Translations under genes and position numbers: made by a program | Assembly (NCBI RefSeq): GCF_900156395.1 | Contig: NZ_FTNL01000026.1 | Coordinates: forward strand, 1-52,093 | DNA from: Fluoribacter gormanii | GTDB taxonomy: Bacteria; Pseudomonadota; Gammaproteobacteria; Legionellales; Legionellaceae | DNA length: 52,093 nucleotides | Direction: 5' to 3' | The notes under the pieces: model-generated | Databases searched by the model: none | Seen by the model: only the letters and a program-made list of their open reading frames with translations | What the model was told of the DNA's origin: nothing | Shown: positions 44,393-52,093 of the stretch, piece after piece | How positions within the stretch are numbered: position 1 is the first letter of the stretch | Layout of the letters: every line of letters starts with the position of its first letter

Positions 44393-45348
44393 TGAGTATC
44401 ATAGACTTTAATAATCAATCATATATCTTAGAACCCAAAGAAAATGTATTACAGTGTCTTCTACGTCATGGTGTGGATTACCCTAACTCATGTCAGGCAG
44501 GAATATGTCAGTCCTGCCTGATTAAAGCTAAAGATGGTGTAGTTCATCCATCCTGGCAAGAAGGACTACCTGAAACACTTAAATCTCAAGGCTATTTTCT
44601 AGCATGTCTGGCACAACCTGAAGCAGCGCTTCAGGTTGTTGCTCCAGAGAGTGTGGAGTGTGAAGTCAATGCGAAAATAATTGAGCTTAAACCACTTAAC
44701 TACAATGTGGTGCAAGTTAAACTTAGTGTGGACGAGTTACAACATTGGATCCCTGGCCAATATCTTAGCCTCATTAATCCCGAAGGCACTATGCGAAGTT
44801 ATTCAATCGCCAACATTCCTATGCAAGAAGGATTTATTGAGTTACACGTTAAAATCTATCCGGGCGGGAGTATGGGACAATGGCTTGCGAGTAAGGCAAC
44901 AAAGAATATGGGGGTGAAACTTAGAGGACCTTTTGGCCGTTGTTTTTACTATAATCCCGACCAGTTAACTTTTGATATGTTATTGGCTGGAACAGGTACG
45001 GGGCTTGCGCCGCTCATTGCTATTATTAAAAGCGCACTCAGCCAAAATCATCAAGGACGCATCACTTTAATTCATGGCGGTCTTACCGATGAGGATATTT
45101 ACTATCGTGAAGAATTGGAATCGTTATTGAAAACATGCAGTTCCTTTGTTTATGACCCTTGTGTGGTGCAAAGCCGGGGACGTTATCCTGAAGCGTTAAT
45201 TGAACGAAGAGCATTAACACACATCAATAATCCTCATGATACCAGGGTATATGTCTGTGGACCTAAAGAAACGACTAATAAACTCAAAACCACTATTTTT
45301 ATTGCCGGGGTTCCGTCTAAATATATTTATAGCGATCCTTTTCTTTAA
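44389..45348 (+). CDS. 2Fe-2S/FAD/NAD(P)H oxidoreductase, probable globin reductase
   Basis: Residues 1-85 are a plant-type ferredoxin domain with CQAGICQSC and a fourth Cys in FLACLAQP. The FAD domain has RSYSIAN, and GSMGQWL binds phosphate. The NAD(P)H domain has AGTGTGLAPLIA and VYVCGPKE. At 319 residues it matches phenol hydroxylase/CDP-deoxyglucoseen reductase-like enzymes. The start codon overlaps the globin stop (ATGATGA), so the two are made together. Electron flow NAD(P)H to FAD to 2Fe-2S to globin is inferred from the pairing. Confidence 0.9.
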   Translation: MMSIIDFNNQSYILEPKENVLQCLLRHGVDYPNSCQAGICQSCLIKAKDGVVHPSWQEGLPETLKSQGYFLACLAQPEAALQVVAPESVECEVNAKIIELKPLNYNVVQVKLSVDELQHWIPGQYLSLINPEGTMRSYSIANIPMQEGFIELHVKIYPGGSMGQWLASKATKNMGVKLRGPFGRCFYYNPDQLTFDMLLAGTGTGLAPLIAIIKSALSQNHQGRITLIHGGLTDEDIYYREELESLLKTCSSFVYDPCVVQSRGRYPEALIERRALTHINNPHDTRVYVCGPKETTNKLKTTIFIAGVPSKYIYSDPFL

Positions 45349-45481
45349 CCAATCTCTAATCACTCATAAAATTGATATTTGCGGCAATACCTTTGCATTG
45401 AAGATATTGCTGTGTGTTTTTAGATTTAGAACTATTAAGCCCATCCCCCCTTTTTATTGGTATTTTTACTCTCTCCTTATA

Positions 45482-45838
45482 CTACTGGATACGATGTAGA
45501 AGCATATTGAGTAATGCTACTGCATTATTGTGCTCTGTTTCTTTAGATGCAAACAGCAGGGTTACTTTTTGTTGTTTTGCTTTTTCTTTAATTGAATCGA
45601 GTAGATCGTGCTTATCTCCTAATTCTTTTGCATAACGTTTTTGAAATTCCGTCCATTTTTGATCCTCATGGTTAAACCACTTGCGTAGCGAATCACTAGG
45701 TGCAATCTCTTTAAGCCACAAATCAATAGCAGCATCGTCTTTATTAAGACCACGTGGCCATAATTTGTCTACCAATATTCTAAATCCATCTGCTTTTTTT
45801 GGTTCCTCATAAATTCTTTTGATTTCAATGTTTGGCAT
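45482..45838 (-). CDS. DUF488 family protein
   Basis: A 118-residue product with the family hallmarks: IEIKRIYEEP near the start, GFRILVDKLWPRGLNKDDAA, LWLKEIAPSDSLRKWFNH and a C-terminal VTLLFASKETEHNNAVAL. These small proteins are widespread and of unsettled function. The ATG at 45838 has AGGAG 8 nt upstream and starts the conserved region; the longer frame adds 18 unrelated residues. Confidence 0.9.
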   Translation of the reverse strand: MPNIEIKRIYEEPKKADGFRILVDKLWPRGLNKDDAAIDLWLKEIAPSDSLRKWFNHEDQKWTEFQKRYAKELGDKHDLLDSIKEKAKQQKVTLLFASKETEHNNAVALLNMLLHRIQ

Positions 45839-45921
45839 TATGGAGGCTCCTTTCTCATTGATGTCCTTCATACACCCTTTCTGTAGGTGCAATTATTTTA
45901 AAGGTTTGCTTTACATGATGA

Positions 45922-47346
45922 CTAAAAATTGTATTTTATTAATTTACGAGCCACTCCTGTTTTAATGGCTGCATCTTGAACCGCTTGAGCGACATTCTTG
46001 ACAACACGAGTATCAAATACACTGGGAATAATGTAACTGCAACTTAAATACTGCTCTTCTATAGAATTTGCAATAGCATAAGCTGCGGCACGCTTCATAT
46101 CTTCATTAATCTCAGTCGCCATACAATCTAAAACACCGCGAAACATACCAGGAAAACACAATACATTATTAATTTGATTAGGGTAATCACTGCGCCCTGT
46201 TGCAACAATAGTAGCGTATTTTTTTGCATCTTCTGGCATTATTTCAGGTATGGGATTTGCCATTGCGAAGACAATTGCATCTTTATTCATTTTTTTTACA
46301 TCTCTGGCAGTAATAACTCCGGGTTTGGAGACGCCAATAAAAACATCAGCTCCCTTGATTACTTCATGCACCGTACCTTTTTCAAGATTAGGATTGGTAT
46401 GTTCAGCATACCATTGATGCGAAGGGTGTAATCCTGATTTACCTTGATAAAGCACACCGTCACAATCACAACCGATAATATTTTTCACCCCTAAATTGAG
46501 TAGCATTTTAGTACACGCCGTACCCGCAGCACCAATGCCTACTACAACTACTTTAATCTCTTCCAGTTTTTTTTGAACCAATTTGAGTGCATTAATCATC
46601 GCTGCCGCCAGCACTACGGCTGTGCCGTGTTGATCATCATGAAATACAGGGATATTCAACTCTTTTTTAAGTCGTTCTTCCACTTCAAAGCAGCGAGGAG
46701 CGGAAATATCCTCCAAATTAATCCCCCCAAATACAGGAGCAATATGTTTGATGGCGGCAACGATTTCATCTACATTTTGAGTATCCAGACAAATAGGAAA
46801 TGCATCAACATTAGCAAATTCCTTAAACAATAATGCTTTTCCCTCCATAACTGGGATCGCTGCATAAGGACCTATATTTCCTAAACCTAATACAGCGCTT
46901 CCATCTGAAACCACTGCAACCATATTTTTTTTAATAGTCAGATTAAATACATCTTCCGGCTTTTTATGAATTGCATCACAGATTCGCGCAACACCAGGTG
47001 TATAAGCAATTGATAAATCATCTCGGGTTTTTAATGGAATACGACCTTTAATTCTAATTTTCCCACCGAGATGTGCAAGAAAAGTACGATCAGAAACTTG
47101 GAGCACCTCAACTTCAGGAATCATACTCAATTGATTTACGATGATTTCAGCATGTTTTGGCCCACATGTAAAAATGGTAAAATCACGGATCTGGTACCCA
47201 TCCTCAACACGAACAGTATCAATCGCATTGAGTTGCCCTCCTTCTTTTTCGATAACCGCTGCTAATTTGCCAAAAGTTCCTGGAGTATTTTTTACGCGAG
47301 CTCTTAAGGTAATGCTGCTTGATGCCGAACAGATTCGATTAGCCAT
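45922..47346 (-). CDS. NAD-dependent malic enzyme with N-terminal ACT domain
   Basis: Decarboxylates malate to pyruvate. Residues about 10-85 are an ACT regulatory domain (RVKNTPGTFGKLAAVIEKEG), then the malic domain with SIAYTPGVARICDAI, VVSDGSAVLGLGNIG, LEDISAPRCF and FHDDQHGTAVV. The NAD-binding domain has VVVGIGAAGTACTKM. It ends with FAMANPIPEI and RSDYPNQINNVLCFPG. At 474 residues it is the short bacterial form. The ACT fusion implies amino-acid allostery. ATG follows GGAG. Single-gene unit; no direct link to the NO module. Confidence 0.95.
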   Translation of the reverse strand: MANRICSASSSITLRARVKNTPGTFGKLAAVIEKEGGQLNAIDTVRVEDGYQIRDFTIFTCGPKHAEIIVNQLSMIPEVEVLQVSDRTFLAHLGGKIRIKGRIPLKTRDDLSIAYTPGVARICDAIHKKPEDVFNLTIKKNMVAVVSDGSAVLGLGNIGPYAAIPVMEGKALLFKEFANVDAFPICLDTQNVDEIVAAIKHIAPVFGGINLEDISAPRCFEVEERLKKELNIPVFHDDQHGTAVVLAAAMINALKLVQKKLEEIKVVVVGIGAAGTACTKMLLNLGVKNIIGCDCDGVLYQGKSGLHPSHQWYAEHTNPNLEKGTVHEVIKGADVFIGVSKPGVITARDVKKMNKDAIVFAMANPIPEIMPEDAKKYATIVATGRSDYPNQINNVLCFPGMFRGVLDCMATEINEDMKRAAAYAIANSIEEQYLSCSYIIPSVFDTRVVKNVAQAVQDAAIKTGVARKLIKYNF

Positions 47347-47557
47347 AATGACTCCATTGCTTCATGACTTCATAACAATATTTGTCATGCTCTTTAAAAA
47401 ATTTAAGTACATTTTTTGTAATCCGTACAATTTTTTTCGAATTTTATTAAGAAGATTTTATAAAGTTATATTAATTTGCCTGCATCTATTGTTAGGTCAT
47501 GATACGTTCATATGGATAATTGAAGCAGCCCTTTAAATAAACAAAGAGAATAATTTA

Positions 47558-47586
47558 TTGACCACTTGATTTCAAAACAATATAAT
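47558..47586 (+). promoter_or_regulatory. Strong sigma-70-type promoter for the CaaX protein gene
   Basis: TTGACC (47558-47563), exactly 17 nt, then consensus TATAAT (47581-47586). Transcription would begin near 47593, leaving a leader of about 25 nt without a clear Shine-Dalgarno before the ATG at 47619. Confidence 0.75.
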
Positions 47587-47618
47587 TCTAGCCCGTTTGA
47601 GCCAATTAAATTTAAACA

Positions 47619-48344
47619 ATGCCTTTAATCCCTTTATATCAATTAGAAAACGCATATTATCCAAAGTTCATTGAAGCACTTCAGCTTGATATGAGCACAA
47701 GTGACCATAGTGCAGAAGTTAATCATCAAGTATTAAATGCAGCTCTTTCCATATTGAAAGAACCAGGAAAATATACAGGTATCAGCTTAGATCAAATCAT
47801 GATAGGAACCATGAATATGGCAATAAGCCTGCAAATTTCCAAATATGGTACTATTTCCCCAGAAAGCGTAGGGCAGGATGTTTATGATAAATACCTTCGT
47901 GAAAGCAATTATTGGTTTACAGGTTATAATAGGGCATTAAAAAATTATCAGGGATTATCCGATCAGGATGCATTGATATTAGCAATCCCGGTTATTGAGC
48001 GAGCTGCTAAGAGTGGTTTATATATCACCCCTTGTCTCTCTCACACTTTAAATTTATTTTTTGAATATTACTTACAGCTTGGTAATGATTTTATTCCTCC
48101 AGATTTACCTGCTGGTGATACTTTTCGTACATGGAACCAAGAACAATTTTTGTGTTTTAACACAAATTATTCGTCTTCTTTATTGAGTCACTCTTTATTT
48201 GCGGTGAAAGCATATAGGTTGCCTACAACCAATCTTCCAAAAGACTTACAGAATGAATTAAATCTTTTGAGTGCTGCAGATGATGAGGATGATCAAGATG
48301 ATGCAGATAGAACCGCTTCATATTCATGTTGTACGATTGTTTAA
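47619..48344 (+). CDS. Unknown protein ending in a CaaX box; candidate Dot/Icm effector
   Basis: A 241-residue soluble helical protein without signal peptide. No family recognised. The tail runs from an acidic stretch (DDEDDQDDAD, about 220-231) to SYSCCTIV. The last four residues, CTIV (238-241), form a CaaX box, with a neighbouring Cys237 that could be palmitoylated or prenylated too. Bacteria lack CaaX prenylation, so this makes sense only inside a host cell. Val at X is less usual than Leu. A strong promoter precedes the gene, but no ribosome-binding site stands out. Confidence 0.65.
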   Translation: MPLIPLYQLENAYYPKFIEALQLDMSTSDHSAEVNHQVLNAALSILKEPGKYTGISLDQIMIGTMNMAISLQISKYGTISPESVGQDVYDKYLRESNYWFTGYNRALKNYQGLSDQDALILAIPVIERAAKSGLYITPCLSHTLNLFFEYYLQLGNDFIPPDLPAGDTFRTWNQEQFLCFNTNYSSSLLSHSLFAVKAYRLPTTNLPKDLQNELNLLSAADDEDDQDDADRTASYSCCTIV

Positions 48345-48350
48345 AAATAA

Positions 48351-48391
48351 TGAATTTCGTTCTTGTTCGATTCATCGTGCAAGAACATTCA
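48351..48391. terminator. Possible transcription terminator
   Basis: Arms GTTCTTG (48359-48365) and CAAGAAC (48380-48386), extended outward by TGAAT and ATTCA. It lies just after the CaaX protein gene. The 14-nt loop and lack of a T-run make it weak. Confidence 0.4.
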
Positions 48392-48538
48392 TTCTGCATA
48401 TTCAGAATATTTGATGCAATGACACCATACATAAGCAATTTGCCTATTAATGACTTGTAAAAAGCCACAAAAAAAGTGACGATCCCTCAGAACCTACACC
48501 TGCTATAATTAAAGTAATCCAATTAGATTGGAAATATC

Positions 48539-49531
48539 ATGTATGCTAAATACGCGCTTCCTCCGGTTGTGTTATACGAAAGCCATGCAGATAGAGCAAC
48601 AAGTGATTTTCTTATCAAACAACTGCCTCATTTAAAAAAAGCAGGTTATACCACAGTTTGTGTCGATGGAATGGAGCCTGGGGCATCGCTGGAACATAAT
48701 ATTTTTACAATGAAAACGCTCATCAATATACAAGCAAAAAGATTAGCGCAAATAGCATTTACACACCCAGAGCATTTACAAGAAGCTGAAAAATTAAGAA
48801 GCGTTGTTGCTAAACTGGAACTTTTTGAGGCAATGAAAGAGCAAGGATTCAAACTTGGTGGGATTGATTTACCTGTCACTGAGCAACTTAAAGAAAAAAG
48901 TTTGAATTCGGAACGAAGAGAAAAAACACTGACTGATAATACCGTAACAGAAGTTAAAAAAAATGACGGCGGGGTTGTCGTTGTCCTGGGAATTGGTCAT
49001 TGCATATTCCAACAAATGATTAAAGCATACGCTGAAAATGCAGATCAATTCCTGTGGTTCCATGTTCATGATCCGGCTAATGAAACTTTAGCTCATAAAG
49101 AATTGATTGCGGCCTATGAAAGAAAGGGTTATGGCGCTTATTTTCCACTAGGAATTAATATATTCCAAAGTTCCGATCCAATGTTGGATGGAGAGTTATG
49201 GGATCAAATAAGTGCTCATTGTTATAGTTACGAACCAGAGGAGCTTCACACATCGACCGCATCCATTTTGAAATCGCTAATAGGTCCAGAAGTTTCAGCC
49301 CATTTGCGCAAAGACGGTCAACATCGTGTCGATGCACTTATTCCTCTCGGACAAATTGAACAGACACGCCAGGTAAAATCCTCAGATTTCTTGACGAGTC
49401 TGGGTAAAACCTTAGGGCGTACGGTTACCTATGAAGTAACAAACATCAAGGACAAGGAGCAAGTAATTATTCGGGGTATTAATCAGCCCGAAGTAGCCGA
49501 ACAAATTAGTAGATTATCAACCAAAAAGTAA
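48539..49531 (+). CDS. TraB/ChaN-like fold protein, unknown function
   Basis: A 330-residue soluble protein. VVLYESHAD (10-18) near the start, SERREKTLTDNTVTEV (124-139) and VVVVLGIGHC (146-155) occur in the order seen in TraB/Tiki/ChaN-like proteins (GExH, ER-x-M, GxGH). That suggests a metal- or haem-binding or protease-like fold; the match is by eye and residues differ. The C-terminal domain (after 270) ends VTYEVTNIKDKEQVIIRGIN. A decayed copy of this end lies at 51840-51919. A TATAAT at 48504 may be its -10. No ribosome-binding site is clear. Effector role possible but unproven. Confidence 0.6.
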   Translation: MYAKYALPPVVLYESHADRATSDFLIKQLPHLKKAGYTTVCVDGMEPGASLEHNIFTMKTLINIQAKRLAQIAFTHPEHLQEAEKLRSVVAKLELFEAMKEQGFKLGGIDLPVTEQLKEKSLNSERREKTLTDNTVTEVKKNDGGVVVVLGIGHCIFQQMIKAYAENADQFLWFHVHDPANETLAHKELIAAYERKGYGAYFPLGINIFQSSDPMLDGELWDQISAHCYSYEPEELHTSTASILKSLIGPEVSAHLRKDGQHRVDALIPLGQIEQTRQVKSSDFLTSLGKTLGRTVTYEVTNIKDKEQVIIRGINQPEVAEQISRLSTKK

Positions 49532-49700
49532 AATTCAAGTCTTTGCCTGGCGTCATTGAGAAATGCAAGAATAGGAAGGTGGAATAATTAAAAACATAAA
49601 ATCAATAGGTTACATTACAGCTCGTTTATTGAATTCTCTGCTTCAAATTCACGAATATCCCCCCAATAACCTGCAAAAATAACCGGTGCTGACTGGACAG

Positions 49701-49737
49701 TTATTCAGCCATATTATGGATTAATATGGCTAAATAA
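49701..49737. terminator. Bidirectional transcription terminator
   Basis: Sixteen-base arms (49701-49716 and 49722-49737) pair with one mismatch; the core is AGCCATATTA / TAATATGGCT with a 5-nt loop. TTATT on one side and AAATAA on the other suit termination in both directions between the convergent genes ending at 49531 and 49762. Confidence 0.75.
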
Positions 49738-49761
49738 AACCGAATCAGTCTGTATTTTATG

Positions 49762-51468
49762 TTACATTGGTTGCGGTGCAGAACTGTTCTCCTCAATTTG
49801 CGCCAGAATATCATGAAGCACTTCATCTTGTTCTATGATTGAAACATAAGCAGGGTATTCCTCTTTTAACTCGCTAACATCGATTTTATTACTTAGAATT
49901 TCGATCAATAGTTTTGCAGCTAAAATTTGCTCATTGCAGCATTTCAGCTTTGATTTCATTTCCTCTTGTTCATTCCTATAAAATTGCTGCACAAAGAGAC
50001 TAAATTTCGTAAGAATGCTGGTAGGTTCTGCTGAGAGGGCATCAAGTGCTTGCACAATGGCTTCAGCCTTTTGGGATTGTTCCTGAATGTATTGTTTTAA
50101 TTCCTGAATCAGAAAAAACCGGCGCGTGAAATAGATGCATTGAGGGTGATCAGCCCAGATTCCAATTCCTTGATTGTAATAATCATGTTGAAAACCCATT
50201 AATTCAGCCCAGTTGTCCCGTTCTTCCTGGGATGCAAAAGCAATAGCCAGTTCATGTCCAGCATTGGCTGAATAAACACCATGATCACCAACGCCCTTGG
50301 AGATTTTCATGATAATTTGATGATTTTTCGGATCAAGATGCACCATGTGATGGAACGACTGCAGGTTCGATTGATAGAATTTATCAATAAGGGATGGATC
50401 ATTGGGACAAGAAATACTGATGCTTGGAGTATTGTTCCAGCTTCCTTTGCAAATAAGCTGGGGAACAATACTGGCAGCATAAGTATTCTTAACAGATTCT
50501 CTTACTGTGTTTATGTAAGCACTGACCTCTTCGGGCTTTTGATCGACAGAGTCTGCAAAAATTCTATTGATTAGATCCGCAGGTAATTTGGATAAGTTCG
50601 ATTTTGGCTGCATGGAACCTTGGTTCAACATCATTGCCAGATTGGTAGGATCATAGTTCCAATCTAATTCCAAGGGGAAATGATAATCCAGTCCAAAATC
50701 TTTGGGAATATGCCCTGCAGAAACCATCAATTCGAATAGCTCCATGGTAAGTTCCATACCCAATTCTCCATAGTGTCCACTTGATAGATCTTTCCATTGT
50801 GGTGTACGAGCGGGTAAATTCTTTGCAATGATATTGAGAATCTTATAAATGTATCGCTCATTAAATTTCAAAATTACATCTGGTACTATATGGGCTTGAT
50901 CTTCCCCTGGGAGACAATAAAACCAGCTGTCATTTTCTTTGAAAAGACAAATTTCATGGCGTTCCAAATTTTTACTTGTTTTGTGCAAAGAAACGATTAA
51001 ATGACGCTCCAACCTCAATACATCGAGCACCATACGTTTCATCTGGTCGGATTGAATTTGACTTCCTTGAGGTAATTCAAAGGCGTTTTCATAAACGGTA
51101 CCTTCCGCTTTTTTTGCACTGTTCACAGTAGAGGATGGAAATTGGACCTCTACTATATAAGTCGCAAGATAACTATCAAAAAATACAGAAGTTGCTTCCT
51201 GACCACAGGTACTGGTACGTTCCATTTCTTTAGTAAATAAAACGGGGCAGATTTTAGACTGTTCATTAATCGCGTTTTCAATAGCCTGATATGGATTTTC
51301 ATTAAATTCCTCGACAGAAACAAAAATATCAATAGTAGGTGACATTGCTTTTTTCTGCATCTGGTAATGGTATACATCATTATTTACAACGCGAACGGTG
51401 ATCCAGCCACTGCTCATTCCCTCAACAGCCGGGGATGGCTTTATTGATTCATGTTTCATTATTGCCAT
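49762..51468 (-). CDS. Unknown 568-aa protein with F-box-like stretch, candidate effector
   Basis: No signal peptide or membrane segment. At about residues 293-305 LSKLPADLINRIFAD matches the start of the F-box consensus (LPxELxxxIF), placed mid-protein before a helical C-terminal half that includes a coiled coil (about 465-500). The N-terminal 220 residues are beta-rich and unrecognised. The start at ATG 51468 is chosen over TTG 6 nt upstream because AGGAG lies 8 nt before it. F-box motifs occur in several Legionella effectors that recruit host ubiquitin ligases; here a single short match is the only evidence. Convergent with the TraB-like gene. Confidence 0.62.
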   Translation of the reverse strand: MAIMKHESIKPSPAVEGMSSGWITVRVVNNDVYHYQMQKKAMSPTIDIFVSVEEFNENPYQAIENAINEQSKICPVLFTKEMERTSTCGQEATSVFFDSYLATYIVEVQFPSSTVNSAKKAEGTVYENAFELPQGSQIQSDQMKRMVLDVLRLERHLIVSLHKTSKNLERHEICLFKENDSWFYCLPGEDQAHIVPDVILKFNERYIYKILNIIAKNLPARTPQWKDLSSGHYGELGMELTMELFELMVSAGHIPKDFGLDYHFPLELDWNYDPTNLAMMLNQGSMQPKSNLSKLPADLINRIFADSVDQKPEEVSAYINTVRESVKNTYAASIVPQLICKGSWNNTPSISISCPNDPSLIDKFYQSNLQSFHHMVHLDPKNHQIIMKISKGVGDHGVYSANAGHELAIAFASQEERDNWAELMGFQHDYYNQGIGIWADHPQCIYFTRRFFLIQELKQYIQEQSQKAEAIVQALDALSAEPTSILTKFSLFVQQFYRNEQEEMKSKLKCCNEQILAAKLLIEILSNKIDVSELKEEYPAYVSIIEQDEVLHDILAQIEENSSAPQPM

Positions 51469-51483
51469 GGTCAATACTCCTAG

Positions 51484-51585
51484 AAAAAATTTAAAACTAC
51501 TACTTCACGAGCAGCGGAACTTGTTTTAACAGGAGATAAAGTAAGACTTGATGGATTAAAACGAGTCGTTTTATCACTGAATTAA
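51484..51585 (+). pseudogene. Possible gene remnant (33 codons)
   Basis: An open frame without a start codon ends at TAA 51583-51585 and encodes TSRAAELVLTGDKVRLDGLK followed by RVVLSLN. It reads like the C-terminus of a folded protein, but no family could be named. It lies between the start of an unknown gene and a second decayed fragment. Confidence 0.25.
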
Positions 51586-51827
51586 AATCTTAAGGACTAA
51601 ATAAACCTGAATTTATTTATACCTGACCTTTATCTCAGCGACAAACCCGTTTATTCATTAAAACTAGATAATCAGTTCTCCAGCTATCCTTAGGGGAGAA
51701 GATAAGTCGTTGTATTTCAAGTTTCGATTCAGATTGAATCCACAAGCCAACTCGAAATTAACGCCAATTGTACCAAAATAAATCTATTTGGTCAAATCAA
51801 TGATTATTCTATCTCAAAAGTTGCAAC

Positions 51828-51931
51828 TTGAAGTTCGTTTATCAAGTAACAATTATCAAGGACAAAGATCAACTCATTAGTCGAGGTATTAATGAGCCAA
51901 AAGTAGTGAAACAAATTAGGCAACGTCCCTA
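51828..51931 (+). pseudogene. Decayed duplicate of the TraB-like gene's 3' end
   Basis: Positions 51840-51919 align without gaps to 49430-49509; about 65 of 80 bases are identical by hand count. The translation (YQVTIIKDKDQLISRGINEP) mirrors the C-terminus of the gene at 48539 (YEVTNIKDKEQVIIRGINQP). No start codon or upstream domain is present, and the frame continues into unrelated repeat DNA. Confidence 0.7.
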
Positions 51932-51967
51932 CAGTTTTTTTATAGGATTTTCCAAACTGAATCTGAG

Positions 51968-52082
51968 CACAGATTGTTTAGGTTCGTTCGATTTGCCCCC
52001 TCTCCCGCGCTATGAATTTGAGTAGTATGATGATGCCTTTTCGCGGGACGAGGGTTGGGGAGAGGGAATGGAACAATCTGTG
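51968..52082. repeat. Palindromic MITE-like element
   Basis: Perfect 11-bp terminal inverted repeats CACAGATTGTT (51968-51978) and AACAATCTGTG (52072-52082). Inside are CCCTCTCCC with GGGAGAGGG and CGCG/CGCGGG arms. About 115 nt in all, GC-rich inside against AT-rich surroundings. No coding content. Confidence 0.65.
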
Positions 52083-52093
52083 TTAAGACAACG

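Noticed and set aside
51828..52025. Frame of 65 codons as a functional gene
   Set aside because: Only the first 30 codons match the TraB-like gene end; the rest is repeat DNA, and there is no start region.
1..52093. tRNA genes, rRNA, CRISPR array or intact insertion sequence
   Set aside because: No T-arm/anticodon pattern, regularly spaced repeats, rRNA motifs or full transposase were seen on reading both strands.

Overview
The window looks like a piece of a Legionella (gamma-proteobacterial, intracellular-pathogen) chromosome. The DNA is AT-rich. It encodes a Legionella-type histidine acid phosphatase, many signal-peptide-bearing secreted proteins, an ankyrin/transmembrane protein and several large proteins of no recognised family. 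Two proteins end in eukaryote-style CaaX boxes. This mix is typical of species that deliver proteins into host cells through Dot/Icm. No species can be assigned from the sequence alone. I found no rRNA, tRNA, CRISPR array or complete insertion sequence.

Layout. 1-7.1 kb: acid phosphatase, then a run of exported proteins (cytochrome c, periplasmic solute-binding protein, Asp-box propeller, S53/sedolisin protease). 7.2-12.2 kb (minus strand): MASE1 histidine kinase translationally coupled to a receiver-adenylate cyclase, and an S9 prolyl-oligopeptidase-like enzyme. 12.7-26.2 kb: accessory region with a PARG-like macrodomain protein carrying a C-terminal CTIL prenylation box, small lipoprotein/secreted proteins, two unknown membrane proteins, an outer-membrane channel, two paralogous class-I glutamine amidotransferases, an AhpD-like protein, a YARHG protein, a large unknown protein and an ankyrin/TM protein. 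26.3-31.4 kb: housekeeping-like block with Maf, DUF423, an EgtC-like amidotransferase with a GCS2-like ligase, a Dabb protein, and a ParD-like/methionine aminopeptidase pair behind a perfect palindrome. 31.5-41.4 kb: accessory block with a candidate permuted-papain protein and overlapping small partner, a three-gene operon ending in an exported metallo-beta-lactamase-fold protein, an outer-membrane barrel plus serine beta-lactamase-like pair, two unknown proteins (one with an internal tandem duplication) and a tyrosine-recombinase scar. 41.6-45.3 kb: nitric-oxide response module. 45.4-47.4 kb: DUF488 protein and NAD malic enzyme. 47.6-52.1 kb: a second CaaX-box protein, a TraB/ChaN-like protein, an unknown protein with an F-box-like stretch, and a decayed duplicate fragment next to a palindromic repeat.

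The best-supported system is the NO module. An NsrR-type Rrf2 repressor is encoded divergently from a truncated haemoglobin and a 2Fe-2S/FAD/NAD(P)H reductase. An alternative oxidase and a TehB-like methyltransferase lie just beyond. Two 23-bp NsrR-type palindromes share an identical right half-site. One overlaps the -35/spacer of the alternative oxidase promoter and the other the -10 of the globin promoter. This suggests one NO-relieved circuit that replaces NO-sensitive haem-copper respiration with an NO-resistant oxidase while the globin/reductase pair oxidises NO. The most effector-like findings are the two CaaX-box proteins and the macrodomain protein.

Many starts were moved inward from the longest open frame on the basis of ribosome-binding sites. 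Functional calls rest on motif recognition by eye, not on database searches.
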